A DNA stretch of 64,000 nt from Sycobia sp. Sy_11 (lineage: Eukaryota; Arthropoda; Insecta; Hymenoptera; Epichrysomallidae), in NCBI GenBank assembly GCA_018907035.1, contig JACCIC010000213.1, positions 697,501 to 761,500 of the forward strand. The letters are read 5' to 3'. The translations under genes and the position numbers were made by a program. The notes beneath the pieces were generated by a model. The model ran no database searches. It was not told the DNA's origin and was given only the letters and a program-made list of their open reading frames with translations. This document shows, one piece after another, positions 26,890 through 39,517 of the stretch (position 1 is the stretch's first letter; every line of letters starts with the position of its first letter).

Positions 26890-27030
26890 AAAGTAAATTT
26901 ATATTTATTAACAATAGAGTTAACTTTTGTACTCAATGAAATAATTTACTTAAATTATTAATTATTAAAGTATTTAAAAATTTAGAGGGACGTTAACCCA
27001 CTCTGCTCTTGGTTCTACAGCCCCTGAATT

Positions 27031-27821
27031 TCAACTATTTAAAAATGGATCTTCTTTATATTTTAACATACTTGGTTCTTCCAGAAACTTCTTAGACATT
27101 TCTATATCGTTCTGGATTGCATTTATAAGCTCGTCTGTAATATACATTATTTTTATTGTTGAATTTATTGATAATAAAATAAAAATAGAAAATATTATTT
27201 CTATATAAATATTTACCAACAGATGAAAAATTAAGTTCTGGTCGAACATATCCTAATACTATAACTCTTAAGTCTTGTCCATAAAAATCACTCTCAAAAT
27301 TATGAATGAGATGTATTTCCTAGAACAATACATTTGATTGTACTAAAAAATTATAATAAATACATAAGTTTTTTATTGTTTACCATAGACTTTTTACTGT
27401 TCTTATAAAATGGATTCCACCCAATACTCATAACCATTTTATAAATTTTGTTTTCTAATGAGGCCCATCCATAATAAATTCCAGTCTTAAATTCTGTTGG
27501 AAGAGCTTCAATAACTTCATCCGAAAAGTTAGCTAAAAAAATAAAAAGAAATATTGCATTTCATTAAAAACATTGAATCAAGTAATGCATGTAATTTTCA
27601 AAATCTAATATTTAAAGGTATATTTAAATGTATATTTAAAAAAAAACATTTAATAAAAAAAAAACTTGTTAATTAACTGTAGGGACAAATGCATAGATTT
27701 TATATTTTAAAAATTATTTAATTGAAATACCTGTTGGGCAACCTAATGATTTAGATCCTCTTCCAAAGCCTGAAATAACTTTTCCTGATGCATAATAAGG
27801 TAAATAATCTTTAGAAGCCAT
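27031..27821 (-). CDS. Rfk: Riboflavin kinase (flavokinase, FMN-forming)
   Basis: Four exons (27821-27731, 27532-27384, 27319-27217, 27134-27031) join in phase to 148 aa, close to the usual size of animal RFK (about 150-160 aa). Motifs in order: the nucleotide/flavin-binding GFGRGSKSLGCPTANF at about 19-34, then TGIYYGWASL, then MVMSIGWNPFYKNSKKSME, IHLIHNFESDFYGQDL, VLGYVRPELNFSSV and AIQNDIEMSKKFLEEP. The enzyme transfers phosphate from ATP to riboflavin to give FMN, the first step of flavin cofactor synthesis, in cytosol and possibly mitochondria. Met at 27821 is the first with good alignment. The frame stays open for 21 codons upstream of it without another ATG, so a non-AUG or spliced N-terminal extension cannot be excluded. 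Confidence 0.96.
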
Positions 27822-29030
27822 TAAGAAATCTTTTATACAGACTTGTTGATTTAGTTCAATATCAGTAACAAATAATGAATCTATTGCTTAGCAGAAGAAT
27901 TTTACTATACCTACTTGAAAATTAATACTAAGTTTTATCAGGTTTTATTTATCTTATATTTACATATCACCACCAGAATCATGACATTAATTAATTAGCC
28001 ACGTCATAGCACTTGTTGCCTAACAAAACAAATAATAAAATATAGATATAGATAAGAACTCTATATTAACCGCGACATTAAAAAACTTTGATTAATTAAT
28101 GTTTATAAACGTTATAAAACTACAGTTTTCAATTTTCTCTACAGTCTAATTTTGAAAAAATTAAATTAAAATATTTTTTATATGAACAATGCTTTTCCGT
28201 AATATATATATATAACCTGGTATAACTAATGCTCTATTTCTTTCAAATAGGTTATGTTATATTCTTTTTTCAAAAAGATTTTGAAACCTTGTTATGGTTA
28301 CTAATTATTTTCAAAAACTATATTTGATTATAAAGTTAACTTTATTGCAAAAATTAATTGAAATAAAGAGCTTTTTGATTGATTTGTCATAATTTATAGT
28401 ACCTAAATAGATCCTGTGATTATATTACAAATTTCAATCCCCACATGAAGTCGTTAGTGATTTGTTTTACAAAACAATTCAAGGTCAAATAATATTTTAT
28501 ATACTTATACTTATATTATCGATAAACATTGGTTTAAAGGGAGTTTAAATTTTTAAGAATATTTTTGGAGCCAATGGGAACGTCTCTAATCAGCTGCGAA
28601 TAGTAGGTAGTATAGACAGGTACAGACATCATGTACAGATTATCAGCTGACTGCTCCCACCCTCTCTCATACTTTTTCCCTATGGAATTTAATCAGCTGT
28701 CATTAAAAAATCATTTTAATATCTGATTGTAGGTCGTCAGGGGTAAGTTCGATGAAATATATGATTGAATTCATAAATTGTTAAAATATTTTTTTATTAG
28801 TAAAATCTGAGCAACTATACAATCTGTTTAATATTGAAACATGAATATAATTTCCTAATAAAATTATTAAAAATGTATTAGATTTCGTTTTCCATAATTA
28901 TGTTCTTGATTAAATTAATAGACATAAGCCCCTTGTGCATCACAAATAATTTTTATCTATTTTGTTATTGGAGGGGCGGGGGTGTTAAAAACTTATATTG
29001 TAATTCTGAAGTTCATCAGGGCGCGATTAT
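27822..29030. other. RFK upstream region, no gene seen
   Basis: AT-rich with no coding frame recognised. A slightly GC-richer patch at 28560-28740 contains several CAGCTG E-box-type sites and may be promoter DNA for RFK or for a neighbour. This is inference from composition. Confidence 0.4.
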
Positions 29031-29490
29031 CTAAAGTTTGCAATCATTTAATCCTTTACATCTAATGTCGTTTAAAACATCAACGAGTGCCGCAGATCCT
29101 GCGTCATAGCTGATAATAAAACAAATATAAATTTTTTTTAAACAGCATTTATAGTAATTTTGATCGACTGTATTTACATTTAGTTTTAAATTAATTATTA
29201 ATTTAATATTATATAATGGAAAATTTTTATTAGAAACAGAAGATTTTAACAAGTTAATTATTAGTTTTATTGGCCTTAAAGTCGTTTTTATAATTTAATA
29301 TAATTATAATAATATACAGATGAGACAGCGCTGATTGATATATCACGCCTGTATAATTTAAAATATAAAATCTAAAATATTGAAATAAAAATGAATTTTT
29401 GTTAATAATGGACAATCTGACCTTTGGCCAATTCTTTTGGCATCTTCTACATCCGACGTTCCGAACGTCGTGCGAACCGCTCCGACTCCT
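29031..29490 (-). CDS. Candidate small gene, unidentified (two exon-like blocks)
   Basis: Two GC-rich blocks stand out in AT-rich DNA. Block 29490-29422 is preceded by a TACTAAC branch-type motif and an AG acceptor and ends AAAG|GTCAGA. Block 29109-29031 follows TTATCAG and ends with TAG. Joined in phase they encode 48 residues: VGAVRTTFGTSDVEDAKRIG, then QSYDAGSAALVDVLNDIR, then CKGLNDCKL and stop. The 5' part is missing: the first block starts in mid-codon and no start exon is secure. A third GC-rich block (29684-29760) lies upstream but has no visible GT donor on this strand. I do not recognise the product. Alternatives are a fossil exon, a pseudogene, or a plus-strand gene. Confidence 0.25.
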
Positions 29491-29683
29491 CTTCAGAGGC
29501 AAGTTAGTACTATATATTCTTACTACATATTGCATTTTAATTCGAAAAATAATAATGTTTAATAAAAGACATTAATAATGGACAATGTTTATTCTTTGAA
29601 AATGTTTTTTTTTTCTTAGTTATTTTATAAATATTATTTCATAAATATTTTTATAAATTATTTTATCAGCAATGTCGAGCGTC

Positions 29684-29760
29684 GTTCCCAAAGCTCTGCC
29701 GCCGCACGCCATGGCGTGGTTGGCGTGTTGGGCAATCCTAATCAGGCCCTGATTATCTCA
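29684..29760. other. GC-rich exon-like block, strand uncertain
   Basis: A short GC-rich island. On the plus strand it is preceded by TTTTATCAG and opens with ATG (29672), reading MSSVVPKALPPHAMAWLACW, then a few residues to TGA. On the minus strand it reads IAQHANHAMACGGRALGTT with no good donor. It may be the start of the unidentified gene nearby or a separate remnant. Confidence 0.2.
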
Positions 29761-29977
29761 ATTTGATTAATTACAAAAATTCTCCGTTTTTTTTAACTTG
29801 ATTTAAAAGAAATATTTAGCTGATCATATTAGTCCTCGGTTATAAAATAAATCTGTAAGATTTTGGTATTCTACTACTTATAATTTCTGCTACTTCGATC
29901 TCTCATGGATCTGACCTGACTTTATACCCTCCGTAAATGTAATCATTTTGATCCACGTCTATTTAAAGCTTGATTCA

Positions 29978-29983
<6 letters not shown>

Positions 29984-30043
<60 letters not shown>
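29984..30043. repeat. (TA)n microsatellite
   Basis: Pure TA tract of about 60 bp. Confidence 0.95.
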
Positions 30044-30045
<2 letters not shown>

Positions 30046-30193
30046 ATAAGAACAGTTTAATCTGCTTAGCCCATGTATGGCCAGTAGGGCATTTATGGCC
30101 ACCTGATGCCTATTGGATATTCTTTCTCTCTCTAGCTTCTCTGTACGAAACATCTTTTTTATTGGTTCTGCCATTTTGAGTCTGACATATAGA

Positions 30194-30226
30194 CAGACAA
30201 GTTACAGACAAGAAGCAGACAAGTAG
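30194..30226. repeat. Three tandem copies of an 11-bp unit
   Basis: CAGACAAGTTA, CAGACAAGAAG and CAGACAAGTAG follow each other directly, in a promoter-like, less AT-rich patch (30050-30250). Confidence 0.9.
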
Positions 30227-31123
30227 CATCTGCTAGCATTCTGTACGTTTAGTTACACGCTCTTTCATTTATATGTATTTGAAACAACACGCGTGTTCGA
30301 TATATTTATTATAAATATAATGTTAACATTGAAAGCTATAATGATATTGTTATATCTATGAATTAGTTATCTATTCTATATTTTGTATCTAAAATAAATA
30401 ATTGGAAATTCAAAACAATAATTTTATTTACATTTTACCTAATTTTATTCTACTTTTGTTTTATGTCTTAATAGCTATTCCTACATAATTATTGTTCATA
30501 AATTGGGTTAAAATAATTAGAATATTTTATTAAAAAGGTCGAATTACATTAATTCTTTTTTTGACAGTTTTTGCTTTATCAATTAATTTTTTTTCAGTAC
30601 AAATTTCGATTATATTTCAACTTAGTTAGGATATTTTCATCTTAAATATTTTAAGCAAAGAATTTTTAATTTTATTTAAAATTTTTTAACGAGTAACTAA
30701 TAAGAAAATTAGAAGTAATCAACATCATTAGAAAATTCAGTAAAAAATTTAATAAAAGTTTGATCACTTCACAATTACTTAGAACAAATAAATGCTTTAT
30801 AAATTACGTTATTTCCACGAATCCTTATCCAATTAACTAAATAAATAACTGTATTATTTTAATTCCAAACAATTTTGCATAACATTATTTGTAATAATTT
30901 TATACAAAATTAAAAATTTTAATGTTTAATTGTTAATGCTCATATGTAATTTAGCGCCTCTGGAGCGACTCAAAATGTCGTCGAACCACATTTCGCCCGC
31001 TAGATTTCCACATTAAATTTCCCCTATGATTTCCCTGATTTTCACTATCCTAATTTCCCAGTTTCCGCTGGTTTCCGTAGCGATAAATGCACAGTAGCGC
31101 AAGAATCTCTCTCGCCCCCCCCT

Positions 31124-31144
31124 ACACACACACACACACACACA
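31124..31144. repeat. (CA)n microsatellite
   Basis: Short CA tract of about 21 bp. Confidence 0.9.
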
Positions 31145-31233
31145 AAAGGAAAGCAGCGGTACAAGCTCATACAGGCAGGTACAGGTTCGGTCTGGTGTGG
31201 CGTGAATAAGATAGAGATACGGTACAGTGGGAT

Positions 31234-31236
<3 letters not shown>

Positions 31237-31291
<55 letters not shown>
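31237..31291. repeat. (TA)n microsatellite
   Basis: Pure TA tract of about 55 bp. Confidence 0.95.
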
Positions 31292-31294
<3 letters not shown>

Positions 31295-31739
31295 GCATAT
31301 CAGTCTCTACATATACAGTAATAGTCTTTACTCTTTAACGTAATAAGTAAATGCACGATTATCAAGTACAATATATATCTGGATATGTCATAGAGCTATT
31401 AGATATTACATATAGTAATATTGTTATTGAGTTATATGGCGGCAAATAAGTAGCTTAATAGAACAGTAAAGAGATTGTTGAGTACCGCGCTTGCGGAGCT
31501 TTTGAAGCAGCGCAGTTCACCATCGTCCATCAGTGATTCAGTGCGCCGCGACACATATGCATCCGATATATACATATATAGGAATATATAGAATTGCATA
31601 TGTGTTAAATAAACAAGGACGCACTCTGAGACTTGACCGCTGAGCCGAGCTGGTCGGTAAACATTCCCTGCATTACATATCGTGTATAACCACGCGCGGA
31701 CGCGACTCGTCGCAACGTAACTCGCAACAGTGCCGCGAC

Positions 31740-32166
31740 GACGACCACGACGGCGCATATTTCAGATTATAAAATCGCGTGCTCGCGTTAGCGCGGACTA
31801 GTAACGCATTGTTAAATGAATAATTATAATCCTTTGTAGCTGTCTTCCGCGTTTCACGCCGAGAAAAGAAAATTAAAGGACTCGAGGGTGAAGGTTGAGT
31901 GAGCGCCAGACAGACAGAGCGAGACAGAGAGACAGTGAGAGAGCGAGAGAAGGGAGAGGGGAACAGGCTATTTCGGCTTCTCCTTATTCTCTTTTGTTGC
32001 TGGCGAGCTGGTCTGTACATGTCTACCTACCCACGCTATAACACGGCCCGGAGGCTCTCGCTGTCCACAGGATTGACTCTGGCTATGAAGTGACCCGAGG
32101 AGAATATCGTCGTCAAAGCAGCCTCGATCCACTGTCCTGGATCGTTCTTTGACTCTCTGTCGCCAG
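31740..32166 (+). promoter_or_regulatory. Candidate promoter and non-coding first exon
   Basis: A GC/CpG-rich block with purine-rich GAGA-like sequence (about 31905-31960) ends at a strong donor, CGCCAG|GTGAGT, with the exon end at 32166. No long frame crosses it. It could be the first exon of the downstream Kelch gene, whose first coding exon begins with an acceptor at 43451-43452, about 11 kb away. That linkage is inference. Confidence 0.35.
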
Positions 32167-35100
32167 GTGAGTTTTATTTTACTCGTCGGCTCTCGCTATA
32201 TTCGGAAACGTGCCAGGACTTCCCAAGTGCAACGTGCAGCATTCTTATATATTTCATGCTCGCGCGCGAGTTTCATTTACTTCATATACCGCGTGGTAAG
32301 CACTTTTAAGGTAGCTTTCAACCGACTGGATTAGTCAAAACAACAACTCGTGACGATATGTAAGTCTTGATAATATTTTCCATCTTTCGATAAACTAAAC
32401 TGTTGAAGTTTAATGAAATATTTTTTTTTTTTTTTTTTTTTGAACGATATCATTTTAAATGAAAACTTGTTTTTACCCAATTTTCACGCGTGCAAGAATT
32501 CTCTGCCAATTATACTGTAGATCAATATTTTTAATTCCAAAGCGCGCTGTTTGACAGACGATTGCCATTAACGCAACGGCGTTACATATTGTAAATTTTG
32601 GCAGGCTGTAATTGTGAAAAATATTTAGCAGATCAATCTCGACCGAAAATTTATACATACGCATATTATTTTTTTGAAACTTGTTACCTAATTTCTCGAA
32701 TTTATATTCTATTCTATAGCGAATTTCTATATAATATGTACAGCGCTGCGATCGATTTTGATTTCGGCCGCATCAGAGATACAGCGCTCTTCTCGTCGCT
32801 CTCTCGCTTCACGAGAGCATGCACGGGAGCTCTCTGTCTCTGTCTGTCTGCCTCTGTTTTTTTTTTTTTTCATTTGGCATATAACATAACCACTTCAATT
32901 TTATTGCACGATTACAGTACGCTAGAATGATAATAAGATTTTCGCATCGTCTTAATAGCTTACACAGCGTCTTTTACGCACGCCGAGTAATCTTTCATAA
33001 ACATTGGGCATTCTATCGTGATATTTCGCTTTATACGTAATTTATGTAATAAATACACGCCGCACAATTTGCCAGAGGAAGAGCAAGAGACTAAGAGAGC
33101 GTGGCCATGGGAGGGGGGGGGGCAAGGAGACGTGTTTTACAGCTGTCGCATGTTGATTTGGAGCACCTATATAAATATATATAAATGTGTATACGTGTGC
33201 GTGTGCGTGTACATTTTTCTTCTCGAATGTACATCGACAAAATGTTTCAGAGCGAGCATGCACGTTAGGTATTGTTAATAGATTTATATTAATGCGCGAA
33301 ATTAGCTGTGTACGGGCGAAATTAGGTGTTGCTGATTTTTCTTTCTCATTTTCATTATTATTGTTGCCGTATCTCGAGCACGCACTTCCCACATTCGGTT
33401 ATTCCACGAAATATATTACTTTTATTATTGTTGGCGCTCGATTTTTAGGTTTTACCACGTGTATATCTTTGGGTTAGAGATCTTACTAAAAATTTCATAG
33501 CTTGACTAGAGCATCGTATTACATTCTTCTTATTGTAATTTAACCATGGTAATGTCAAAAATTATTAAATACATACCAAAAATTCTACACATTTATTGAT
33601 ATTTTACATTAATTTCTATTTATGAAGTTAATAAGAAAATTATTCTTTAATATTAATAAATAACCAAGAAGTAGCAATTATTTACTTCCATAAGTTATAA
33701 TGTCAACTTTCACGAAAAGCAAGATCCAGGATCGTTATCATACGTGAACGCGGATGCAATAATAGAAAAAGAGAAAAAATTTTATGTACACGCCTGGTTG
33801 ATAACAAATACTATTCCAAGTAATTTTGTCACCTGTGAAAAAGAAAAGGTAGTAACTTTTTTTATCGCTAAGATAGTGCCACTAATTTTCAGATAGCAAA
33901 TCTTTATCTATCATTATAAAGGTAGTCATTTAAAGTATATCGATCTATAAATTAAACATTGTAAACGGACACTCCTATTTTTTTTTCTCTTCAATTTCCT
34001 GCTGCTTCATGAAAGTTTACTCGACCGACGCGCATATTTGATAACACTGGCATAAATTAACATTAAACATTCTAAAATAAGAGAAGAAAAAAAACTATGC
34101 GAGATTACATATATGCCGCATTTTTAATGCGACGCTCGAAATTATATTTTAACGGATCACTTAAAATCATTAAAGTGAATTATTTGTTAAAATTACAATT
34201 CGCAATTGCCGGCTTGTTGTACCGCCAAATTTTAACACAATTTTGTGTGTCCGAAAAAATGAGCACGCCACAGCTATGTATAGAAAATCCGAGAAAATCA
34301 CATAACTATATACCGAGAAAACGTTTTCGTAAAATACGTTTTCCATGAACCTTTGGGCGTTCCATGCGCGTTCAAAGAAGGAGGGAGCATCGAATTGCGT
34401 ATAAGTTCCTCAATTAATAATTGTAACAGGTGCGCATGATTCTCCGTATGCGCATTACGTGGAAATTATATTAACTTTTGTATTAACGTCGTTATTAACA
34501 TTTAGTATTGTATAACATATTACAAAGATCCGATAAGTAAATAGCTCGCATCATTTTCTCGCAGAAGCGATCCCGGTACGCGTTGAAATATGCAGTCGCG
34601 TGCTCGCCGATGCGCACAACGAGCGAAACCTGCGACGACGGCCAAAGGGACACGAGATTCTCTTGGATTTTCCCGTGGACGGAGCTCCCTTGGGCGTTTC
34701 GATATGAACGCGCGCGCGCATACGTAAACGCCAATCCAGATAAAATTCGCCGTATGTGTTTGTAAAACTGCGCGTTTTCAATCGAAATTACCAACTGTTG
34801 AAGAAAATTTTCACGCGAGTCGTCTTATACGCACGGCTAACTTTTCACGAGATTCGACGCTTTCGAAAATAGAGTTCCAACGAAAGCCCGAGCAATTATT
34901 TTTTGCCAGCACCATAGTTACATTGATTTTTTCTTTTTTTTTTTGTTCTATCGGAGCGGTAAAAATTTCAGTGCATATTTATACGTAACTCGGTCACATG
35001 TAAACGCGTGTACCGAACAATTTGCCGTCTTGTAAATGAGCTGCGAAAGAAGCACAATTTTATCGACTAAATCTTATTTATATATGGATGTGTTTGTACT

Positions 35101-35772
35101 TATTTACACATGTATATGTATAGCTTTTAACTATATATATATGGACTAAATATACTTCCATGGTATTTAACCTTTGTAACTTTAGATAATATAAATGGTG
35201 TTGAAAAAAAGCTTTGTACAAAAATTCAGTAAGTCTTGAAGCAGGGTGTTGACTATGATTAGTATGCATAATCATATAAGTTAGAAAAAATATATTTATA
35301 ACATATATATATATATAATATATATATATATATCTTATATACAAGACTCAGTGCTTACATTTGAAATAGTCGCAATCTGAAAGTTTCTAACCAATATTAT
35401 TATCTCCGCAAGTAATCGCAACGTTTCTATAATAATTTTATAGTAATCCATTTTTCTCGCCCTCTTCGCACTTTATTCGTGCACCTTGCAATTCTATTAT
35501 GTGATACTTTTGTATGACTTCAGATCTTTGGTTATTTCTTTTCGCTAAAAAGAAAAGCTCCATTACAATATTTATGAACCTTGATCTTCAAAGGGGTCGG
35601 CTTTCTGATTGCGAACTCGACGAGTTACATGCGCACATACACACACGCGCACACATTGGCGAAAAAGTAAATTCAATGTGCGGTTTGTCTAAAGGACGAT
35701 GGGAAGCCGTATGACGGAAGGATCGAAGCGCATACACACAGTCACGGAAAACGCACGCGCCACGTACACACA

Positions 35773-35799
35773 ACACACACACACACACACACACACACA
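35773..35799. repeat. (AC)n microsatellite
   Basis: AC tract of about 27 bp, 165 bp before a long GT tract, so the two could pair as inverted repeats. Confidence 0.9.
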
Positions 35800-35960
35800 T
35801 TCCGGAGCATTGACAGGGGGTGGAGAGGCACGAGCGGCGAGAGGGAGTAGACAGCTATATAGGAATACGGACGCGCGCACGTATATAACGTCAAGGTTAT
35901 ACCCGGACGGCGCGCGCGGATCTTCGTCGTTTTTGCTGTATATGCTTATAATTATATATA

Positions 35961-35963
<3 letters not shown>

Positions 35964-36030
<67 letters not shown>
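35964..36030. repeat. (GT)n microsatellite
   Basis: Pure GT tract of about 67 bp. The His-Thr and Cys-Val runs it encodes on either strand are artefacts. Confidence 0.95.
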
Positions 36031-36031
<1 letters not shown>

Positions 36032-36392
36032 AGAGGGGGGTGGGAGTCTGTATTTTCCATGCCCGCGTCTGTATGTATTTGCCGACGATGCGCGCGGTCG
36101 CGAATTGTAAACGACGCGTTCTCGCCCATATACCTACATTTCCATAAGGATCCTGTACATCGCGCGCGCGTATTCCGCGCGCAAGACGTAGGAGAGAAGG
36201 AGACGGATAATACATAAATAAGATATAGATTTATTTGCACCGAAAGTGAGTAAGAGACAGGAGAGCGCCGCGGAACGTGATCAATAACCACGTGTTTCGC
36301 TGCCGTCGCGGGTCGACTCGCGCGGCGCGCGGGGAGGTCGGCGCATAATGAAAACAACGCGATATATATATATATATATATTAGGCGCGCGA

Positions 36393-36430
36393 TATAAAAG
36401 CCATATGACTAGCGCGCCCGCAGCCCGGCG
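36393..36430 (+). promoter_or_regulatory. Candidate TATA-type core promoter
   Basis: TATAAAAG at 36393-36400 lies about 30 bp before a CG-rich start-like segment (36415-36435). It sits in a CpG-rich block that extends to about 36960. There is no coding exon attached. It may serve the Kelch gene or a non-coding transcript. Confidence 0.25.
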
Positions 36431-36433
36431 CGT

Positions 36434-36489
36434 ACAGGTACATGAGATACATACGTATCAGACAGGTATATGAGATATATACGTATCAG
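36434..36489. repeat. Tandem duplication of a 28-bp unit
   Basis: Copies 36434-36461 and 36462-36489 differ only at three C/T positions. Both start ACAGGTA and end ACGTATCAG. A (CG)n tract follows at about 36490-36506. Confidence 0.9.
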
Positions 36490-39125
36490 ACGCGCGCGCG
36501 CGCGCGGTCGAGGCCGCTGAGAAGCCATCGTCGCACAAGGGTGTATATGTATATGCATATGCATATACATGCATTATATATAAGTATAACTTATTAGCCG
36601 CTGACGCCGCGCGGCGCGCTGCTCTTAGATTAGTCGCGAGCTCGAGGGAAGAAGGGGGCGCCTAGAGATTCGTTTCGGGAGCTCGCGTGCCTGGAAAGCA
36701 TTAAAAAACAAAATAAAAGAAACGGACAGATAGGCCGCACGCACGCGCGGGCTGTCTGCGTTTGTGCGAAGGTAATAACGAGTGTGGCGCAATTGTGTTG
36801 TACACCGGGGATTATTGGGGCGGATCGGCAACAAGCCGGGCAGATCGTATACGGGAGGCTGTACGCGCGCTTTGAAAAGTTGCGGATAGTTTTGGCGCTA
36901 CATACGGGCCAATGAACGAACGTCAATTCGGTTCTCGAATACAGAGGCGCGCGGAAATTGAGAAATGAGGGCGGAGACTATCAGTGTAATCTACTTATTG
37001 CCGATCCGCCAGTGTGATAAATCATATTTGGGGCATCCTGTATGTAGGTATATATATATGCGTGTGTGTGTGTGTGTTGTGCAGAAATTTTTTTTTAATT
37101 AATATCATTACAGAATGGAGATAAAAAATTATGTTTTATAAAACACATTTGATTTTGTAGTGGCAACTTAAAATATTGCTTTGTTACATTCGTATTTCTA
37201 TATTAAAGGCTCTATTAAAACAGCTTTTCAAATCTCAAAAAAAAAGATGGGTTTCTTAAAATTTAAATAATTAATTAGGTATTTCTGCATTGATGTATTA
37301 CATACGATGGTCGCGGAGCAGGGCGGGGTAGTTGTGCGATACCTTCCCTCCCATTAATTTGTGGAAACAAGATTTTTTTCCAGAAAGTCTGAACTAAGTA
37401 GTAAGCCTAATAGATAATCTAACGAGAAATTTGAAATCAGGAAAGCAGTATATGCTTTAGCCGAATTAAAAACTCGACTGGGTATATAATACATGCAACA
37501 GATTTCGATATTGATACTTAAAAAATCAATTTAACTGTTATCATTGTCTGAATTAATAGTAAACTATAATGTCAATGCTGGATTTTTCATTAAAATCGAC
37601 AAAAGCTTTGTATTACTTTTTGGGAGTCAAATAAGTCGAATGCCTAAAATTGATCTTTGTTCGCCCTATATATGCTCAGCGTGTACGTGTTAATTACGGC
37701 GAATAATTCGCGATATTTCGATTCTTTGCAAATTTTTTATCAATTCTAATATTTTCATGAGAAGAAAAAAATTAGTATATTTATCGAGAGGCAAAAAAGT
37801 ATCTCTTCGACGAATTAAAAATTCGAACTTTGAAACGTTAATGCCGCGATGTCCATATAACTTTCAGGCGTATAAACGAATGCCGAAGGAGAGGAAAATA
37901 TCATTTTTAACAACGATCGAATCGAACAAATTCGTTCTTTCATTATTTCCGGTTATTTTATCGTAAAACCTTTTTTTATGAAGAAGTTTAGAATAAAAAA
38001 AAAAAAAAAAAAAAAAGAAGAAGAAAAAAAGCGTTCCGCAACTAGTGAATATATAATATTGCTTTGATTTTGATAACAACAGATTCTATCGGTTACCCCA
38101 ACTTCTGTGCGATACAGTTACTTTTTAATGGTCGCGATGATATATAACGAGCAAGAAACATTTATTATACCAGCGACTGGAAAAATTAATCGACTTTTTT
38201 TTTTGATGCTACACAGTCCGGATTTTTCATGGGAACGTTATCGATAAAAAGTTACGTGCGAAATTGTATCTTCATTCGCCGTTTATATTTTGTAATTAAT
38301 TCATTTGAGCACAGAGGATAAATACAGTAGAGAGAAAAACTTGATTAGATATTCATTAATATAATAAAATAATAATATGCTTGATGATAGTTTTCATATA
38401 AACTCGCTCGGTCGTGTTCGTCGAAATCTTTATACAAAAATCATACGCGATTCTAAATTTAGGCTTTTCCGTTGTCTTCTATTTGTTGTTTTTTGTTTTC
38501 TTTTTCCTTTTTTTTCTTTTTTTTATAGAAAAGATAATTTGCAAAAGTTTCTTAATGTAAAACAAAAGAAACCAGTAAACGAATCAATAACGTTTGAAAT
38601 AATATGTACTGATGCGCACAAATGTATATACTTTGCATACGAGAAAATGTTGCGCTGTACAATCTATTTAATGATCATAAGAGCACTAATAGTAATTTAA
38701 TCTAAAACGATTTTTAGTATCATTGTTTTATTTATATGTATTTCATAACATGATGTTACCTACGTCACGAATACTCGTTTGATTTTAAGACAAAAACTTA
38801 TTGATATTGAACAATGCAGTATATTCTTATTAAATATTACTTTAAAAAATTATAATTCTATTATATTATGATAAGTGTATTCGTATCATTTAATGCACAT
38901 ATATTTCAATAAAAGTAAAACTTTTATATAATGCTTCCTGCACATAGTATAGATTTCTAATAAGTAATCCAAAATTTGTTATTAAAATTCCATTTTAAAA
39001 AAATTCAATAATTAATTTTAACATTATTGTATAGATGATTATATTTTTTTTAATTATTCCTTTGCTTTTTAAATTACTGCCTTTTGTTCATAAATTTTCT
39101 AAATTAACATTTATGTCTATATGAC

Positions 39126-39129
<4 letters not shown>

Positions 39130-39173
<44 letters not shown>
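39130..39173. repeat. (TA)n microsatellite
   Basis: Pure TA tract of about 44 bp. Confidence 0.95.
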
Positions 39174-39176
<3 letters not shown>

Positions 39177-39439
39177 TTAATTTATTTTGTTGTACAGACT
39201 AAGCAACAATAATAATCAATTATCTACGTTGAAAATGTACGTACTTTATTATAATGAATAATATTTGGATTGTCTGAAGCTAAAAACATCATATACTATC
39301 AATAAAAAAGTGTTGATAGTTGCGCTTACATTTCATCACTTTGAACTTTCGTCTTATCAGTGTATAAATTATAAATATTTCTTGTGCTTTATTCTTTCTT
39401 CCTCTCCTTTTTCTCTTTTCTTTCTCCTTCCCACTCCCT

Positions 39440-39443
<4 letters not shown>

Positions 39444-39477
<34 letters not shown>

Positions 39478-39517
39478 CTCTTTCATCGTCTCATTCTTTT
39501 ATCCAGTTGCTCATCCA

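Larger units (their letters stand above)
26039..27030. other. NAF1/RFK convergent 3' UTR interval
   Basis: AT-rich, no coding signal. It contains plus-strand AATAAA hexamers near 26349 and 26393 that could end NAF1. On the minus strand, hexamers near 26884 and 26771 could end RFK. Confidence 0.6.

Noticed and set aside
30978..31000. tRNA B-box-like GGTTCGA on the minus strand
   Set aside because: The motif does not continue to the consensus and no cloverleaf or A box could be drawn.
35689..36357. 222-codon minus-strand frame with long His-Thr run
   Set aside because: Built on the (GT)n and (AC)n tracts; composition is repeat-driven.
37031..37060. GGGGCATCCTGTATGT, reminiscent of some transposon ends
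   Set aside because: Short match only, with no inverted partner or target duplication seen.
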